From assembly GCF_000744935.1 (NCBI RefSeq), contig NZ_JQMW01000009.1, forward strand, positions 930,001 to 994,000: DNA of 64,000 nt, written 5' to 3'. Position 1 is the stretch's first letter. Each line of letters opens with the position of its first letter. The stretch is from Clostridium sp. KNHs214. Its GTDB lineage: Bacteria; Bacillota; Clostridia; Clostridiales; Clostridiaceae. Under the pieces are notes generated by a model that was not told where the DNA came from, searched no databases, and worked only from the letters and a program-made list of their open reading frames with translations. The translations under genes were made by a program, and so were the position numbers. Positions 19,813 to 30,790 of this stretch are shown here, piece after piece.

Positions 19813-20124
19813 TTAATTATTAAATTCTTTGTGTAAAGAAACCAATTTCTCAGTCATTTTTTCGTTTGCAATTCCAAGTACATTTAATCCTTCTCTTCCT
19901 AGGACTATACTCAGATCTACACTAGAGACATCTTCTATTAAAGGCACATTGTATCTTGTGCAATAATTTTTAAACTTATTTTTCGTATTATCTGAGCATT
20001 GCTTAGATAATATAATTAGACATACTTTAGATTTCTTTATAGCATCTTCGCACTTATTATATCCTATAATTAAGTTACCAGATTTCTTAACTATGCCTAA
20101 AAACTGAAAAAATTTATTTATCAT
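19813..20124 (-). CDS. L7Ae-family RNA-binding protein YlxQ
   Basis: A 103-residue L7Ae/L30e-fold protein, the YlxQ type found between rnpM and infB in Firmicutes. The L7Ae core is seen in the IIGYNKCEDAIKKSKVCLIILSKQ order. The Bacillus homologue binds kink-turn RNA in vitro; its job in the cell is open. The start overlaps the end of rnpM by 11 bases, implying coupled translation. Confidence 0.92.
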   Translation of the reverse strand: MINKFFQFLGIVKKSGNLIIGYNKCEDAIKKSKVCLIILSKQCSDNTKNKFKNYCTRYNVPLIEDVSSVDLSIVLGREGLNVLGIANEKMTEKLVSLHKEFNN

Positions 20125-20383
20125 TAGCTACCTCTTCCTTCAGTTTATCATAAATTTCTTCTTCTATCTTAGAATTAAGATTTTTTTCTAATCTTTTTGT
20201 TTTAAAGGCTTTTTCTAAGCAAGCAACATTTTTGCAGATATATGCTCCTCTTCCTGGTTTTTTACCAGTTAAATCTACAGATATTTCACCTTCATTACTT
20301 TTTACTATCCTTATTAATTCTTTTTTAGGTTTCATTTCCATACATCCTGTGCACATTCTTTGTGGTATTTTTTTTACCTTCAT
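20114..20383 (-). CDS. rnpM: YlxR/RnpM family RNase P modulator
   Basis: An 89-residue basic protein of the YlxR (DUF448) family, with the hallmark RMCTGC...KELIR and GRGAYIC segments. Recent work on the Bacillus protein reports binding to RNase P RNA and modulation of the enzyme, hence the name RnpM. It lies in the invariant nusA-rnpM-ylxQ-infB order, 10 bases after nusA. Confidence 0.93.
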   Translation of the reverse strand: MKVKKIPQRMCTGCMEMKPKKELIRIVKSNEGEISVDLTGKKPGRGAYICKNVACLEKAFKTKRLEKNLNSKIEEEIYDKLKEEVANDK

Positions 20384-20393
20384 AAGTAACCAC

Positions 20394-21461
20394 CTACTCC
20401 TCGTTTACATTTGTTTCCTGCTGCTCTTTTGCTTGTGACTGACTTTTAATGTCTATTTTCCAACCAGTTAATTTAGCAGCTAACCTTACATTTTGCCCTT
20501 CTTTACCTATAGCAAGAGAAAGCTGGTCATCTTTTACTACTACCTTAGCAGACTTGTTCTGTTCATTTACTTCCACGCTTATTACTTTAGCTGGACTTAA
20601 AGAGTTGCATATATATTCTTCAGGTAATTTGCTCCATTTTATTATGTCGATTTTTTCATTATTAAGTTCATTTACTATGTTTTGAACTCTTATTCCCTTA
20701 GGTCCTACGCAAGCTCCCATGGCATCTATATTATCATCATTGGAGTGCACTGCTATTTTTGTTCTTGAACCTGCTTCTCTTGATATACTTTTTATTTCAA
20801 CAGTACCATCATAAATTTCAGGAACTTCTAGCTCAAATAATCTTTTGATAAGTCCTGGATGTGTTCTAGAAACTACCACTTGAGCTCCTTTAGTTGTATT
20901 TTTTACTTCTACTATGTATAATTTTAATTTTTCATTAAAATTATACTGTTCACCTGAAATTTGTTCGTTTGGAGTTAATATAGCTTCAATCTTTCCTAGA
21001 TTAACAAAAACATTTCCTCTATCTTTTCTTATGACAGTTCCAGTCATTATATCAAATTCTTTAGTTATAAATTCATTGTATATTATATTTCTTTCTGCTT
21101 CTTTAATTCTTTGTATAACTACTTGTTTTGCTGATTGGGCTGCCACTCTTCCAAATTTCTTAGGAGTAACTTCTAATTCTACTATATCTCCTAATTGATA
21201 TTTTGGATCTATTTCTTTTGCTTCCTCAAGTGATATTTGACATACAGGATCCTCTATTTCTTCTGCTACATCCCTTTGAGAATACACATGTATATCTCCT
21301 GTAACTCTGTTCATTTCGACCCTAACATTTGAATTATTACTTCCATAATTCTTCTTGTAAGCCAATACCAATGCATCCTCTATTGTTGAAAAGATTAACT
21401 CTTCTTCTATTCCTTTTTCCTTAACTATTTCTTTTAATGATTCTATAAATTCTTCGTTCAT
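20394..21461 (-). CDS. nusA: Transcription termination/antitermination factor NusA
   Basis: A 355-residue NusA: N-terminal RNA polymerase-binding domain, an S1 domain (about 130-205) and two KH domains, with GPKGIRVQNIV and GKEGQNVRLAAKL as the GxxG motifs. It lacks the C-terminal acidic repeats of the E. coli protein, as in other Firmicutes. It enhances pausing and intrinsic termination. In several bacteria NusA controls its own operon through leader terminators, and two such hairpins precede rimP here. Confidence 0.97.
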   Translation of the reverse strand: MNEEFIESLKEIVKEKGIEEELIFSTIEDALVLAYKKNYGSNNSNVRVEMNRVTGDIHVYSQRDVAEEIEDPVCQISLEEAKEIDPKYQLGDIVELEVTPKKFGRVAAQSAKQVVIQRIKEAERNIIYNEFITKEFDIMTGTVIRKDRGNVFVNLGKIEAILTPNEQISGEQYNFNEKLKLYIVEVKNTTKGAQVVVSRTHPGLIKRLFELEVPEIYDGTVEIKSISREAGSRTKIAVHSNDDNIDAMGACVGPKGIRVQNIVNELNNEKIDIIKWSKLPEEYICNSLSPAKVISVEVNEQNKSAKVVVKDDQLSLAIGKEGQNVRLAAKLTGWKIDIKSQSQAKEQQETNVNEE

Positions 21462-21476
21462 TTCTTTTTACCCTCC

Positions 21477-21938
21477 TTAAATCTCCCCATTTAAATTTAT
21501 AGCCTTTATTTTTTCCCTAGGAATAGAAATTTCTTCCCCTTCCTTTGTGATTGTAATTTCGGAATCATTAAAATCCTTTAAAACTCCAATAATTTTTTTG
21601 CTGCCATTAAATAGTTTACTTAGTCTTATAGTAATAGAATTCCCTATATATTTATTTAAATGTTCCTCATTATATAGTTCTCTTTCTATTCCTGGTGATG
21701 AGACTTCTAAATAATAACTATCAGATATTGGGTCTTCTAAATCCAACATATCACTAATTTGTCTGCTGACTTTTTCGCAATCATTTAGTCCTATACCAGC
21801 TTCATGGTCTATATATACCCTAAGAAAGTTCTCACCTTGTTCTTTTACGAATTCTATATGATATAATTGGTATCCACATTTTGATACTATTGGTTCTACA
21901 AGTTCATTCAGTTTAGTCACTAATTCACTATTATTCAT
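21477..21938 (-). CDS. rimP: Ribosome maturation factor RimP
   Basis: A 153-residue RimP (YlxS). The N-terminal alpha/beta domain contains FLRVYIDHEAGIGLNDCE and the YLEVSSPGIERE motif; the C-terminal part is an SH3-like barrel. It binds S12 and helps assemble the 30S subunit. It is the first gene of the nusA-infB row and follows a leader of about 150 nt with two hairpins. GGAGG precedes ATG 21938. Confidence 0.97.
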   Translation of the reverse strand: MNNSELVTKLNELVEPIVSKCGYQLYHIEFVKEQGENFLRVYIDHEAGIGLNDCEKVSRQISDMLDLEDPISDSYYLEVSSPGIERELYNEEHLNKYIGNSITIRLSKLFNGSKKIIGVLKDFNDSEITITKEGEEISIPREKIKAINLNGEI

Positions 21939-21989
21939 TAGGCATACCTCCTTATCTACTTTATTAATATTTTATCTATTTTTAAATAA

Positions 21990-22056
21990 AATATTATTAA
22001 AACGCAACAAGTGCTGCGTTTTGATTAAATAGAAAGAGCGGGCTTATTGCCCACTC
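21990..22056 (-). promoter_or_regulatory. Tandem attenuator-like hairpins in the rimP-nusA leader
   Basis: Two hairpins follow the promoter. The first (22049-22056 with 22036-22043, GC-rich, one G-U pair) is followed by TTTCTATTT. The second (22015-22022 with 21999-22006, AAAACGCA/TGCGTTTT) is followed by TTTTAATAATATTTT. Both resemble terminators but lie between promoter and first gene. This fits attenuation, for example by NusA, though the mechanism is inferred. Confidence 0.7.
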
Positions 22057-22096
22057 CTTTCGTTTAAAAATTATAATAAATAATTACACTATTTTT

Positions 22097-22125
22097 ATTT
22101 TAGCATACTAATTTGTGCATTTCAA
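22097..22125 (-). promoter_or_regulatory. Sigma-A promoter of the rimP-nusA-infB operon
   Basis: TTGAAA (22120-22125) and TAAAAT (22097-22102) are exactly 17 bases apart on the minus strand. The -35 lies about 20 bases past the polC stop; no polC terminator separates them. Confidence 0.75.
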
Positions 22126-22144
22126 GTAAAGGAGTAAATATTAT

Positions 22145-25100
22145 TTAAAATAGTGATAATTGATTAGTATCAGGCATTCCTTGAAGGCAACCGTGATTAT
22201 CTAAGGTTTCTATAACAGTTTTAGATACTTTCGCCCTAATTCTTAGGTCTTCCTTAGAAATAAATTCTCCTTCTTCTCTACAGGAGACTATATTTTTAGC
22301 TGCGTTTTCACCTACTCCTGCTAAAGCACTAATAGGAGGACGTATACCTTCATCTTCAATTAAAAATCTTGTAGCATGTGATTTATATAAATCTACTTTC
22401 AAAAATTTTATTCCTCTCTTATACATTTCATAAGAAATTTCTAATATAGTAAGAAGTCCTTTATCCTTTTGAGTCATATCATTTCCTAATTTGCTCAATT
22501 CCTCTACTTTTAATTTTATTATATCTTCACCTTTTACTATTAAATCTGCATCAAAATCATCGGCTCTAACTGTAAAATATGTGGCATAATAGGCAGTAGG
22601 ATAGTATACCTTAAAATATGCTATTCGTACAGCCATCATAACATAAGCCACTGCGTGACCTTTAGGAAACATGTATTTTATTTTTTTACAAGAATCTATA
22701 TACCAATCTGGCACATCATGTTCTCTCATTAGACTTTCATGTTCTTCTATAAGTCCCTTTCCCTTTCTTACCTTCTCCATTATGGTAAAGGCATCCTTTG
22801 GTGGTAAGCCTTTATGTAATAAGTAAACCATAATATCGTCTCTTGTAGCTATACAATCTTTTAATGTAGTATATCCCTCTTTTATATAATACTGAGCGTT
22901 ATTTATCCATACATCTGTTCCATGGGATAACCCCGATATTCTAACTAAATCAGAAAATGTTTTAGGTTGTGTATCCACAAGCATTTGTCTTACAAACTTT
23001 GTTCCAAACTCAGGTAAACCATAACTTCCAACTTCACATCCCAGTTCTTCTTCTGTTAAACCAAGAGCCTCAGGTGAGGTAAACAAACTCATTACTTTAG
23101 GATCTCCTAAAGGTACTGTCCTTGGATCTATCCCTGTTAAGTCCTTAAGCATTCTAAGTACTGTAGGATCATCGTGACCAAGTATATCCAGTTTCAAAAG
23201 TCTACCACTTATAGAATGGTAATCAAAGTGAGTGGTTATTATATCTGAATTAGGATCATCTGCTGGGTGCTGTATAGGACAAAAATTGTATATTTCATTG
23301 TCTGACGGCACAACCATTATTCCACCAGGATGTTGCCCTGATGTCCTTTTAATTCCAGTACACCCTTGAGTTAGTCTTTCTACCTCTGCATTAGGAACTC
23401 GCATATTCCTTTCAGTTACATATTTTTTAACAAATCCATAAGCAGTTTTGTCAGCTATAGTACCTATGGTACCTGCCTTAAAAGTATGTCCCTTACCAAA
23501 CAGTACTTCAGTGTATTTATGAATATCTCCTTGATTATCTCCAGAAAAGTTTAGATCTATATCCGGTTCTTTATCTCCATTGAAGCCCAAAAATGTTTCA
23601 AATGGTATATCATGACCATCTTTTATGAGTTTTTCTCCACACTTAGGACATATCTCGTCTGGTAAATCAAATCCAGAACTTACACTTCCGTCCCTAAAGA
23701 AATGACTATATTTACATTTAGGACATACATAGTGGGGTGGAAGACCATTTACTTCTGTTATACCACACATGGTTGCAACAAATGAGGAACCTACGGATCC
23801 TCTAGAACCAACTAAATATCCATCACTTAAAGATTTAGCCACAAGTTTTTGGGCTATTAAATATAAAACAGCATATCCGTTGTTAATTATTGAATTCAAT
23901 TCCTTATGTAGCCTTTCCTCAACTACATCTGGAAGTGTTTCTCCATATGTTTCATGAGCCTTTTTAATAGTCATTTGCCTTATCTCTTCTTCAGATCCCT
24001 CTATTTTAGGAGGAAAAGTTTCGTCTGGTATAGGTTTTACCTTCTCTATTTCATTTGCAATTCTTTTAGTATTATAAATGACAACCTCTTTAGCCACTTC
24101 TTCACCTAAATAATTAAATTCCTCTAGCATATCCTGCGTAGTTCTAAAATATAGTGGTGCCTGTTCATCTGCATCATCAAACCCTTGACCTGCCATTAAT
24201 ATTCTTCTAAAAACTTCATCCTTAGGATCCATAAAATGCACATCACAAGTAGCTACTACTGGTTTATTGTATTTTTTGCCTAAATTATATATCTTTTCAT
24301 TTATAGATTTTAATTCATCTGTATTTTTCACTGTTCCATTTCTAACCATAAACATATTGTTTCCTACAGGCTGAATTTCTAAATAATCATAGAACTTTAT
24401 GAGCTCTTCTAATTCTGCATCGGATTTTCCTTGAAGTACAGCCTTATATATTTGTCCCGCTTCACATGCAGAACCTATTATTAATCCTTCTTTGTACTGC
24501 TCAATTAAGCTCTTAGGCATTCTAGGTCTTCTATGAAAATGTTCTAAATGTGAAAAGGATATTAACTTATACAGGTTTTTAATTCCCGTTTGATTTTTAG
24601 CTAAAATTATTAAGTGATATGTAGGTGCCTTTTTTATATCGAAGTTGCCTATATATTCGTCATTTAATTTTTCCAATGAATAAATGTCTTTATCTTTTAA
24701 TAGCCTAAAGCACTCCAATAATATATCACCTGTGGCTTTTGCATCATCCACTGCTCTGTGATGATTTTCTAAGGAAATATTTAAGTGTTTAGCTACTGTA
24801 CCTAATTTATATCTCTTTAGCTCTGGAAATAGGTACTTACATAGTGGAATTGTATCCATTACCGCATTATTAAAGTTTATATTTAAGTCATTACAATTTT
24901 TCTTTATAAAGCTAGTGTCAAAAACTGCATTGTGGGCTACCACTGTTGAATCTCCAATAAACTCCATGAATTTTGGTAAAATGACTTCTATGGTTTCAGC
25001 ATTTTTAACATCTCCATTGGTTATTCCAGTTAGTTCTACTATTTTGGATGGTATATCTATCTGAGGATTTACAAATTCATTAAAGGAATCTATAAGCTTA

Positions 25101-26479
25101 CCATTTTTTATTTTAACAGCACCTATTTCAATAATTTTATCGTTATTGCTAGAAAATCCAGTAGTTTCAATATCAAAAACTACAAATTCATCATCTATAT
25201 TTTCACTACCTTTAGCTCCTATAACTATAGGTACACCATCATCTACTAGATAAGCTTCCACTCCATAAATTACTTTAATGCCGTACTTTTTGGAAGCATC
25301 CATAGCATCTGGATAAGCCTGAACCACTCCATGGTCAGTAATAGCAATAGCTTCATGACCCCATTTCGCAGCTCTTTGTACTAATTTTGATGCAGATGAG
25401 ATCCCATCCATGGAGCTCATTGTAGTGTGTAAATGTAATTCAACTCTTTTTTCTTCACAGGTATCCATTTTATTTATTTTAAGAGCCTTGTTTACACTTC
25501 TTCCTATCACTAACACTTCTTTATAATAAGTATCAAATATTACCTCTCCAAAGACTTTACAGTGTAGACCTTCTTTAATCTCTTCAAGTGCAGTCTCAGC
25601 TTCTTTAGGCTTTAAAAACATTTTTACAGCAATAGAGCTAGTATAATCTGTAATATAGAAAAGAACTATCTTTTTTCCATTTCTTGCCTCTGTAACTTTA
25701 AGTTTAAATATATCTCCTTCAAAAGCAACATAACCAGAAGTTTCATTAAGTTCTGATATTTTAACAATATCTTCACCGTTAATTTTCTTGCCTATTATTA
25801 CATTTTCATCTACAGGAGCTGTGGAATTCCTTCTATATTCGCCATTGTATTTATATTTAGAATTATTATTTTTATTATTTTCTTTTTTCTCACCACTACT
25901 GCTTCTTACTTCTTTTATTTCTTTTAGAACCTCTTTAATTAAACTCTCCTCTTCTTTTTCTTTATCTTTTACATAATTGTTTTGAACTAAACTACTATTA
26001 AATAGAACTTTTACTCTGCAGCGCAATGAAAACATATCTAATATACAATTTTGAATTAAGGTTTCTATTTTTCTATTTTTGAGAAGTAAACACATAAATT
26101 CATTTCCTGATTGAATATTTAACAAATCTCCTTCTACATCCCTCTTGCAATCATTTAAGTATTGTTTAGCAATAGGCATATAAATTATTACTGCGGCACA
26201 CAAATCTTCCCAATAATCTTTACATATTTCTCTCAAAGTAATTCCACTAACATCCTTATAACATATAACATTGATATCCTTAAAATATTTTAATTTTTTA
26301 CCTATTATGTCTCTTAAGGTTTTTTTAGACGCTTCATTTATATCATTAGGAGTTTTTACTATTACATTTAATTTTTCACTTTTCTTAAAATACTGTATTC
26401 TAACTAATTTTATGTCTTTTACAGCTGGTTCTTCTTTTTCAATATCATCTTTTAATAACTCTACTAGGCTGCTTTCCAT
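22145..26479 (-). CDS. polC: DNA polymerase III alpha subunit, Gram-positive PolC type
   Basis: A 1444-residue replicative polymerase with its own 3'-5' exonuclease. In order: an N-terminal region with an OB fold (about 230-330); a PHP domain opening with [13 protein letters not shown]; the DEDD exonuclease inserted near residue 435 ([10 protein letters not shown]); the palm with [10 protein letters not shown]; a zinc-type CPKC....CPKC pair (about 930-965); and the fingers/HhH C-terminus. Length and order match Bacillus PolC, the leading-strand enzyme. It follows ispG after a gap holding a 14-bp hairpin. Confidence 0.98.
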   Translation of the reverse strand: MESSLVELLKDDIEKEEPAVKDIKLVRIQYFKKSEKLNVIVKTPNDINEASKKTLRDIIGKKLKYFKDINVICYKDVSGITLREICKDYWEDLCAAVIIYMPIAKQYLNDCKRDVEGDLLNIQSGNEFMCLLLKNRKIETLIQNCILDMFSLRCRVKVLFNSSLVQNNYVKDKEKEEESLIKEVLKEIKEVRSSSGEKKENNKNNNSKYKYNGEYRRNSTAPVDENVIIGKKINGEDIVKISELNETSGYVAFEGDIFKLKVTEARNGKKIVLFYITDYTSSIAVKMFLKPKEAETALEEIKEGLHCKVFGEVIFDTYYKEVLVIGRSVNKALKINKMDTCEEKRVELHLHTTMSSMDGISSASKLVQRAAKWGHEAIAITDHGVVQAYPDAMDASKKYGIKVIYGVEAYLVDDGVPIVIGAKGSENIDDEFVVFDIETTGFSSNNDKIIEIGAVKIKNGKLIDSFNEFVNPQIDIPSKIVELTGITNGDVKNAETIEVILPKFMEFIGDSTVVAHNAVFDTSFIKKNCNDLNINFNNAVMDTIPLCKYLFPELKRYKLGTVAKHLNISLENHHRAVDDAKATGDILLECFRLLKDKDIYSLEKLNDEYIGNFDIKKAPTYHLIILAKNQTGIKNLYKLISFSHLEHFHRRPRMPKSLIEQYKEGLIIGSACEAGQIYKAVLQGKSDAELEELIKFYDYLEIQPVGNNMFMVRNGTVKNTDELKSINEKIYNLGKKYNKPVVATCDVHFMDPKDEVFRRILMAGQGFDDADEQAPLYFRTTQDMLEEFNYLGEEVAKEVVIYNTKRIANEIEKVKPIPDETFPPKIEGSEEEIRQMTIKKAHETYGETLPDVVEERLHKELNSIINNGYAVLYLIAQKLVAKSLSDGYLVGSRGSVGSSFVATMCGITEVNGLPPHYVCPKCKYSHFFRDGSVSSGFDLPDEICPKCGEKLIKDGHDIPFETFLGFNGDKEPDIDLNFSGDNQGDIHKYTEVLFGKGHTFKAGTIGTIADKTAYGFVKKYVTERNMRVPNAEVERLTQGCTGIKRTSGQHPGGIMVVPSDNEIYNFCPIQHPADDPNSDIITTHFDYHSISGRLLKLDILGHDDPTVLRMLKDLTGIDPRTVPLGDPKVMSLFTSPEALGLTEEELGCEVGSYGLPEFGTKFVRQMLVDTQPKTFSDLVRISGLSHGTDVWINNAQYYIKEGYTTLKDCIATRDDIMVYLLHKGLPPKDAFTIMEKVRKGKGLIEEHESLMREHDVPDWYIDSCKKIKYMFPKGHAVAYVMMAVRIAYFKVYYPTAYYATYFTVRADDFDADLIVKGEDIIKLKVEELSKLGNDMTQKDKGLLTILEISYEMYKRGIKFLKVDLYKSHATRFLIEDEGIRPPISALAGVGENAAKNIVSCREEGEFISKEDLRIRAKVSKTVIETLDNHGCLQGMPDTNQLSLF

Positions 26480-26519
26480 TTAAATTCCTCCTAGCAAAAA
26501 ATATAAAGTACTGTAATCA

Positions 26520-26557
26520 ATAATGCAGGATTTTACATTAATTAAATCCTGCATTAT
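26520..26557 (-). promoter_or_regulatory. Hairpin in the ispG-polC gap
   Basis: A perfect 14-bp inverted repeat (26544-26557 with 26520-26533, 10-nt loop) ends about 40 bases before the polC start. On the minus strand it is followed by TGATTACAG with no U-tract, so it is not a standard terminator. It may terminate weakly or structure the polC leader. Confidence 0.5.
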
Positions 26558-26563
26558 ATTATA

Positions 26564-27613
26564 CTATATTTTTTCTATTTCTTTAATAAGCTCTTGTACT
26601 AAATCTTTTTCTTTTACTTTCTTTATTATTTCTCCTTTTTTGAAAATTAACCCCTCTCCTTTTCCTCCTGCGATACCTATGTCAGCTTCTCTAGCTTCCC
26701 CAGGTCCATTTACTACACAACCCATTATAGCTACTTTAATATCTTTTTTGCAAGTAGTAAGTTTATCCTCTATTTCTTTTGCAATGCTTATTAAGTCAAT
26801 TTGCGTTCTTCCACAAGTAGGACAAGATACAAATTCTATTCCTGACTTTAAATATCCTAAAGATCTTAAAATTTCTCTTCCTACTTTCACCTCATCTACC
26901 GGCTCACCAGTTAAAGAAACCCTTATGGTATCACCTATGCCTTGAGACAAAAGTGAACCTATACCAACACTAGATTTTATAGTGCCTCTCCAATTTGTTC
27001 CAGCCTCTGTTACCCCTAAATGAAGAGGATAATCTACAGCTTTTGATATGAGCTTATAACTTTCTATCATTTGCACAACATCCGATGACTTTATAGATAT
27101 AGCTATATTATTAAAGCCTACACTTTCTAATATATTTACATGCTCTAAGGCACTTTCTACTAACGCTTCTGGGCAAACTCTTTTATATTTATCTAATAAT
27201 TTTTTATCTAAAGATCCGGAATTAACGCCTATTCTTATAGGAACACCTTTTTCATTAGCTGCTTTAGCTACTAATTTAATTCTATCTATACTCCCTATAT
27301 TACCTGGATTAATTCTAAGACCATGGACCCCATTTTCTATAGATTTAATAGCCAATCTATAATCAAAATGTATATCTGCAACCAATGGAATTTTAATTTT
27401 ATATACTATGTGCTTTATAGCCTCACTAGCTTCCTCATCCGGCACAGCACATCTTATTATATCACAGCCAGCATCTTCTAATTCTATTATTTGTTTAATA
27501 GTTTTTTCCACATCTCTTGTATCTGTATTGGTCATTGATTGTACGGTGATTTTAGAATCGCCACCTACATATATATCTCCAACCTTTATTTTTTTAGTAT
27601 TTCTTCTAATCAT
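26564..27613 (-). CDS. ispG: (E)-4-hydroxy-3-methylbut-2-enyl-diphosphate synthase
   Basis: A 349-residue IspG (GcpE): a TIM-barrel N-terminal domain and a C-terminal [4Fe-4S] domain with CPTCGR and CVVNGPGEAR supplying the three Cys ligands. It reduces MEcPP to HMBPP in the MEP isoprenoid pathway. dxr lies two genes away in the same row, and the pathway feeds uppS nearby. AGGAG precedes ATG 27613. Confidence 0.97.
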   Translation of the reverse strand: MIRRNTKKIKVGDIYVGGDSKITVQSMTNTDTRDVEKTIKQIIELEDAGCDIIRCAVPDEEASEAIKHIVYKIKIPLVADIHFDYRLAIKSIENGVHGLRINPGNIGSIDRIKLVAKAANEKGVPIRIGVNSGSLDKKLLDKYKRVCPEALVESALEHVNILESVGFNNIAISIKSSDVVQMIESYKLISKAVDYPLHLGVTEAGTNWRGTIKSSVGIGSLLSQGIGDTIRVSLTGEPVDEVKVGREILRSLGYLKSGIEFVSCPTCGRTQIDLISIAKEIEDKLTTCKKDIKVAIMGCVVNGPGEAREADIGIAGGKGEGLIFKKGEIIKKVKEKDLVQELIKEIEKI

Positions 27614-27626
27614 TTGGTTTCATCTC

Positions 27627-28646
27627 CTATAATTTTAAAGGATAAAGTATGTCCTTTATAGTAACTAGTACAGCTAATGACATAAGCAATACAAAGCCAA
27701 CATAAGTAATTTTTCCTATCTTCTCTTCATTTAATTTTCTTCCAATTATTATTTCTATAATAGATATTAAAATCCATCCTCCATCTAAAGCTGGAATAGG
27801 CAAAAGATTAAATATTGCTAATTGTACACTTATATAAGCACTAATCCATAATAATGTAAGGATTCCTGCTTCTGCGGCTTTAGCAGATATTCTCATGACA
27901 CTAACAGGACCTCCTACACCACTTAAAGGCACTTTTTTTTGGAAAAGCCCTCCTAAGAAATTAAATGTTTCTTTTGTAAGAGAAAATGTTTCAGTAAATC
28001 CATGAGATATTGCCCCAACAAAAGTTGTTTTTTCTATAGAAGGATATACCCCCACTATATATCTGTTTTCTTCTGGTAATGCCTTTGGTGTCACTTTTTT
28101 AGTTAAAGTATTATTCTTTCTTAATAAAGTAATTTGCATTTGGCTATCCTTTTTTTCATTAATAGCTCTAACAAAATCATCCCAAGAAGAAACTTGTGCT
28201 TCATCTACAGCAATAATTTTATCACCTTCAAGTATGCCAGCTGTATACGCTGGGCTATTAAGTTCAACTTTACTTACTACTGGAACTTTTACACCACTGG
28301 CATAACCTATTATTCCAAATAAAATTATAGCTAAAATAAAATTCATTAAAGGACCTGCCACTACAATAGATAGTCTTTGTAGTGGTGTTTTATTATTTAA
28401 AGCCCTTTCATCAGAAGACTCTTCTCCTTGTTCACCTAACATTTTTACATACCCACCAAAAGGTATAGCTCTTACTGAGTATTCAGTTTCTTTTCCCTTT
28501 TTACCTAAAAGTTTAGGTCCCATTCCAACTGAGAATTCTTCGACCTTTACATTATTTAGTTTAGCCACACAAAAGTGTCCTAACTCATGTCCTATTATTA
28601 ATACACTAAAAGCCAATAATGCTAATAAAAGATAAACTATATTCAC
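27627..28646 (-). CDS. rseP: Site-2 intramembrane zinc protease RseP/RasP
   Basis: A 339-residue S2P-family protease. The first membrane helix carries the zinc motif GHELGHF; a single PDZ domain lies at about 115-195; the NLLPIPALDGGW helix carries the Asp ligand. Four membrane helices are expected. The Bacillus homologue RasP cleaves anti-sigma factors such as RsiW, FtsL and leftover signal peptides. It keeps the conserved dxr-rseP-ispG order. No anti-sigma substrate is encoded nearby. Confidence 0.95.
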   Translation of the reverse strand: MNIVYLLLALLAFSVLIIGHELGHFCVAKLNNVKVEEFSVGMGPKLLGKKGKETEYSVRAIPFGGYVKMLGEQGEESSDERALNNKTPLQRLSIVVAGPLMNFILAIILFGIIGYASGVKVPVVSKVELNSPAYTAGILEGDKIIAVDEAQVSSWDDFVRAINEKKDSQMQITLLRKNNTLTKKVTPKALPEENRYIVGVYPSIEKTTFVGAISHGFTETFSLTKETFNFLGGLFQKKVPLSGVGGPVSVMRISAKAAEAGILTLLWISAYISVQLAIFNLLPIPALDGGWILISIIEIIIGRKLNEEKIGKITYVGFVLLMSLAVLVTIKDILYPLKL

Positions 28647-28666
28647 GAAAATTCCCCTTCCTACTA

Positions 28667-29818
28667 TTAATAAGTACTAAATATATACTCTCTTACTTCC
28701 TTATCTGTATTTAATATATCCTCTATTTCAGGTTCTTTTATATTATTAAACTTCCCTAGACAGCTCTCTATTATTTCTTCTATTTGCAAATATCCTATTT
28801 TTTCTCTTAAAAATAAATCCACTGCTACCTCATTGGCACTATTTAAAACAGCAGGCATTATTCCACCAAGTTTTCCAGCTTCATAAGCTAATGACAAACA
28901 GCCAAACGTACCCATATCTGGTTTTTCAAATGTAAGAGTATTTAAAGCATAAAAATCTAAAGACTTTACAACTTTCTCTTTTCTTTTTGGATAGTTTAAT
29001 GCATATTGTATGGGTAATCTCATATCAGGATCTGCTAACTGCGCCATTATACTTCCGTCTATGTACTCCACCATTGAATGTATAATACTTTGAGGATGTA
29101 CAACTACTTGGATATTATCATAATCCACATCAAAAAGCCAGTGTGCTTCAATTACCTCTAGTCCTTTATTCATAAGCGTAGAAGAATCTATAGAAATTTT
29201 CTTTCCCATATTCCATTTTGGATGTTTAAGCGCTTCAGCTGGTGTTATGTTTTTTAATTGCTCTTTATTCTTACCTCTAAAAGGTCCCCCAGAAGCTGTC
29301 AATAGTATTTTACTTATGTCTTCTTTTTTATTTCCCTGTAAGCATTGAAATATTGCTCCATGTTCTGAATCCACAGGAAGAATATTTATATTATTCTTTA
29401 ATGCTTCTCTTTTTACTATCTCTCCTGCCACCACTAAAGTTTCTTTATTAGCTAGGGCTATATCTTTTTTAGCCCTTATAGCTTCTATAGTAGGTATTAA
29501 ACCTATCATTCCTACAACAGATGTAACCACTATATGAACTTCTTCTAAAGTAGCTATAAATTTTAACCCTTCCATACCATAGAGAACTTCCGTATTTAAA
29601 CTCAAAGACTTACAATAATCTCTTACTTTTTCATATGCTTCTTTATCCATCATTACTGCATATTGAACTTTGAATTCCTCTATAATTCTTATTATTTTAT
29701 CATAACTTTTGTTAGCAGAAATTGCCTTCAAACAAAAATTTTCTCTCTCTTTTATAATTACATCTAGGGTTTGAGTACCAATAGATCCCGTTGCCCCTAA
29801 TATAGTTATATTTTTCAA
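28667..29818 (-). CDS. dxr: 1-deoxy-D-xylulose 5-phosphate reductoisomerase
   Basis: About 383 residues. NADPH-binding GATGSIGTQTLDV is at the start; DSEHGAIFQCL and the flexible GGPFRG and PKWNMG loops form the metal and substrate site. It commits carbon to the MEP pathway by making MEP from DXP. The frame begins at GTG 29827, which touches the ribosome site. TTG 29818, eight bases after GGAG, gives MKNITILGATGS and is preferred. It sits between the AI-2E permease and rseP. Confidence 0.96.
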   Translation of the reverse strand: MKNITILGATGSIGTQTLDVIIKERENFCLKAISANKSYDKIIRIIEEFKVQYAVMMDKEAYEKVRDYCKSLSLNTEVLYGMEGLKFIATLEEVHIVVTSVVGMIGLIPTIEAIRAKKDIALANKETLVVAGEIVKREALKNNINILPVDSEHGAIFQCLQGNKKEDISKILLTASGGPFRGKNKEQLKNITPAEALKHPKWNMGKKISIDSSTLMNKGLEVIEAHWLFDVDYDNIQVVVHPQSIIHSMVEYIDGSIMAQLADPDMRLPIQYALNYPKRKEKVVKSLDFYALNTLTFEKPDMGTFGCLSLAYEAGKLGGIMPAVLNSANEVAVDLFLREKIGYLQIEEIIESCLGKFNNIKEPEIEDILNTDKEVREYIFSTY

Positions 29819-29833
29819 AAATATCACTCCTCT

Positions 29834-30790
29834 TTAATTTAAAATTGTTTCTTTTACAGTTAATATATATAGTGGACCCATAAACATCCCTACTGCTCCA
29901 AAAAATTTAATTCCTATATAAAAGGATATTATAGCAGCTACTGGATGAATTTTAAACTTATGGCTCATAAATTTAGCTTCTAATATTCCTCTATTTATAG
30001 CTAATAATACATATAGAAGAATTAAACCTATTCCTATTATATACTGTTTACAATAAATTTTATATAGTATTAAAGGAATAAAAATTACTATGGTGCCAAT
30101 ATACGGTATTATATCTAATATACCACATATTAATCCTAAGACCACAGCATGCTCTATTTTCAAAATTATAAAACCTAATATAGTTTCTATAGTAGTAATT
30201 ATAACTAATCCCATTTCTATCTGTAAAATCTTATTTATAGTGTATAACTTATTCTTTATAATCATATAATTTTTTTCACTAATTAATTCTTGTATATATT
30301 TTTCTAAAATATTTTTATCTGTTAATACAAAGTACACTATAATATTTCCAATGAAATAAGCTAGGATACCTTCAAATGTATAAGAAGCACCTTTCTTTAT
30401 AAATGGATTACTATATATACTGGATATTACATTTTTTATGCTATTTAAAAATTCTTGTATATTTATTATATTTGCCACTGAAGGTATATTTAAATTTTCC
30501 TTGTATAAAATATACTGGAGTTTAAATACATCAACATTATTAAATATAAAATTGCCAACTAATAGTATAATTAAAAAAAATATTATATTAATAAATAATA
30601 TACTAATAAATGCATTTATTCTATTAGAAGAAATTTTATGTTTACAAAAAAATTTATATAGAGGATTTGAAAAATAAAAAATAATTACTATTGTAAAAAA
30701 TGGCTTGAAATATTTTTTTATTAATAAGGTTACTAAAATAAATATAGCTAAAAGTAAAATACATTTAATTAGTTTATTATATTTCTCCAA
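29834..30790 (-). CDS. AI-2E family transporter (PerM/YtvI-like membrane protein)
   Basis: A 318-residue, very Ile/Leu-rich protein with seven or eight probable membrane helices. The GILDIIPYIGTIVIFIP segment and the C-terminal PLYILTVKE end are typical of the AI-2E/PerM family. Members include exporters, sodium/proton antiporters and sporulation proteins such as YtvI, so substrate and role cannot be called. TTG 30790 is supported by GGAGG seven bases upstream. It interrupts the usual cdsA-dxr pair and follows a 310-base gap. It is shorter than most members (340-380). Confidence 0.8.
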   Translation of the reverse strand: MEKYNKLIKCILLLAIFILVTLLIKKYFKPFFTIVIIFYFSNPLYKFFCKHKISSNRINAFISILFINIIFFLIILLVGNFIFNNVDVFKLQYILYKENLNIPSVANIINIQEFLNSIKNVISSIYSNPFIKKGASYTFEGILAYFIGNIIVYFVLTDKNILEKYIQELISEKNYMIIKNKLYTINKILQIEMGLVIITTIETILGFIILKIEHAVVLGLICGILDIIPYIGTIVIFIPLILYKIYCKQYIIGIGLILLYVLLAINRGILEAKFMSHKFKIHPVAAIISFYIGIKFFGAVGMFMGPLYILTVKETILN

